From contig OY969916.1 of the NCBI GenBank assembly GCA_963704535.1, positions 8,742,001 through 8,806,000 on the forward strand: a stretch of DNA of 64,000 nucleotides, given 5' to 3'. The translations under genes and the position numbers were made by a program. Below the pieces are notes generated by a model. The model had not been told where the DNA came from and did not search any database. It was given only the letters and a program-made list of their open reading frames with translations. How positions within the stretch are numbered: position 1 is the stretch's first letter; each line of letters opens with the position of its first letter. This document shows, one piece after another, positions 63,669 to 64,000 of the stretch. The stretch comes from G963704535 sp963704535. GTDB taxonomy: Bacteria; Chloroflexota; Chloroflexia; Chloroflexales; Roseiflexaceae.

Positions 63669-64000
63669 TCGAGTGCCCCTCGTTTCCAGATATAGATCAG
63701 GCCGATCAGCAGGATGAGCATAAACACGCCCATCTCGATCAGCCCGAAGATACCCAGCCGCTTGATAGACCAGCGCATACGGGAAGAAGAAGATCACCTC
63801 GATGTCGAACAAAATGAAGATCATCGCCACCAGGTTGAACTTCACGGGGAAGCGCCGCATCGCCGGGCCGATCGGGTCCATGCCCAACTCGTAGGGCAGC
63901 ACCTTGCGCCTGGCTCGGCCGCTGCGGCCCCAGCAGGCCCGAGGCGACGATCACGAACACGGCGATGAACAGGGCCACCAGGAACATGACCAGGATCGGC
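63659..64000 (-). CDS. nuoA: NADH-quinone oxidoreductase subunit A (partial, two frameshifts)
   Basis: The N-terminus lies past the right edge. Visible parts are the first helix (MFLVALFIAVFVIVASGLLG), LPYELGMDPIGPAMRRFPVKFNLVAMIFILFDIEVIFFFPYAL, and a last helix restored by frame correction (LIEMGVFMLILLIGLIYIWKRG). Two extra bases, near 63,915 and 63,770, break the frame. It is the small membrane subunit at the base of the arm. Its stop overlaps the nuoB start. Confidence 0.88.

Noticed and set aside
62682..63902. Natural NuoA-NuoB-NuoC fusion protein
   Set aside because: The joined frame results from single-base insertions. Correcting them restores normal starts and stops for three separate subunits.

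Overview
The window is GC-rich bacterial DNA, most likely from a filamentous Chloroflexota (Roseiflexus/Chloroflexus-like). This is an inference from gene content: a nuoABCDE order, a short GNAT-type N-acetylglutamate synthase beside argC and argB, paired DUF4331 proteins next to a NicO-type metal transporter, a CHAT-NTPase-TPR protein, Uma2, and a very high density of short tandem and palindromic repeats.

Positions 1 to about 22,670 look like one end of an integrated mobile element. They carry a ParA/ParB pair, a second actin-type segregation pair, a phage antirepressor with its own operator array, an FtsK/TraB-like ATPase, several small HTH regulators, a stand-alone DnaA domain IV protein and a large serine recombinase. 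The recombinase reading frame ends inside the 3' half of a tRNA-His gene (22,671-22,743, minus strand), which marks the right junction. The left junction lies outside the window. Accessory cargo includes a protein with an effector-associated-like N-terminus, a GNAT enzyme, and a probable five-gene cassette (HTH regulator, HExxH peptidase, multi-pass membrane protein, SDR, acetoacetate-decarboxylase-like enzyme). A 943-bp IS5-type element is inserted in the membrane-protein gene of that cassette. This region has almost none of the heptad repeats that fill the rest of the window.

Positions 22,744-41,371 are a chromosomal arginine cluster: argC, argB, an ArgA-like GNAT, carA, carB, argG, argJ, argH and argF, interrupted by an SNF2 helicase, a TPR lipoprotein, a Nudix gene and a REP-associated (IS200-like) transposase. 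It opens with a strong promoter, an arginine-rich 26-codon leader peptide and an intrinsic terminator, which is an attenuator arrangement. argD is not in the window.

Positions 41,382-60,600 hold a glyoxalase-like protein, Uma2, two ECF sigma factors, a Ser/Thr kinase-SUMF1 protein, a NicO transporter, a TPR protein, two DUF4331 proteins, an orphan antitoxin and the CHAT-NTPase-TPR protein. Positions 60,602-64,000 carry nuoE, D, C, B and A on the minus strand, running off the right edge.

The clearest unusual features are: (1) four in-frame palindromic repeat units inside parB; (2) heptad-repeat hairpins inserted in frame into carA and carB; (3) the arginine leader peptide; (4) the IS-interrupted regulator/peptidase/membrane/enzyme cassette; (5) a RAYT with REP-like hairpins and a transposase-less copy that sits in a toxin gene. 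At least eight single-base insertions break otherwise intact conserved genes between 29 and 64 kb, and these look like sequence errors.
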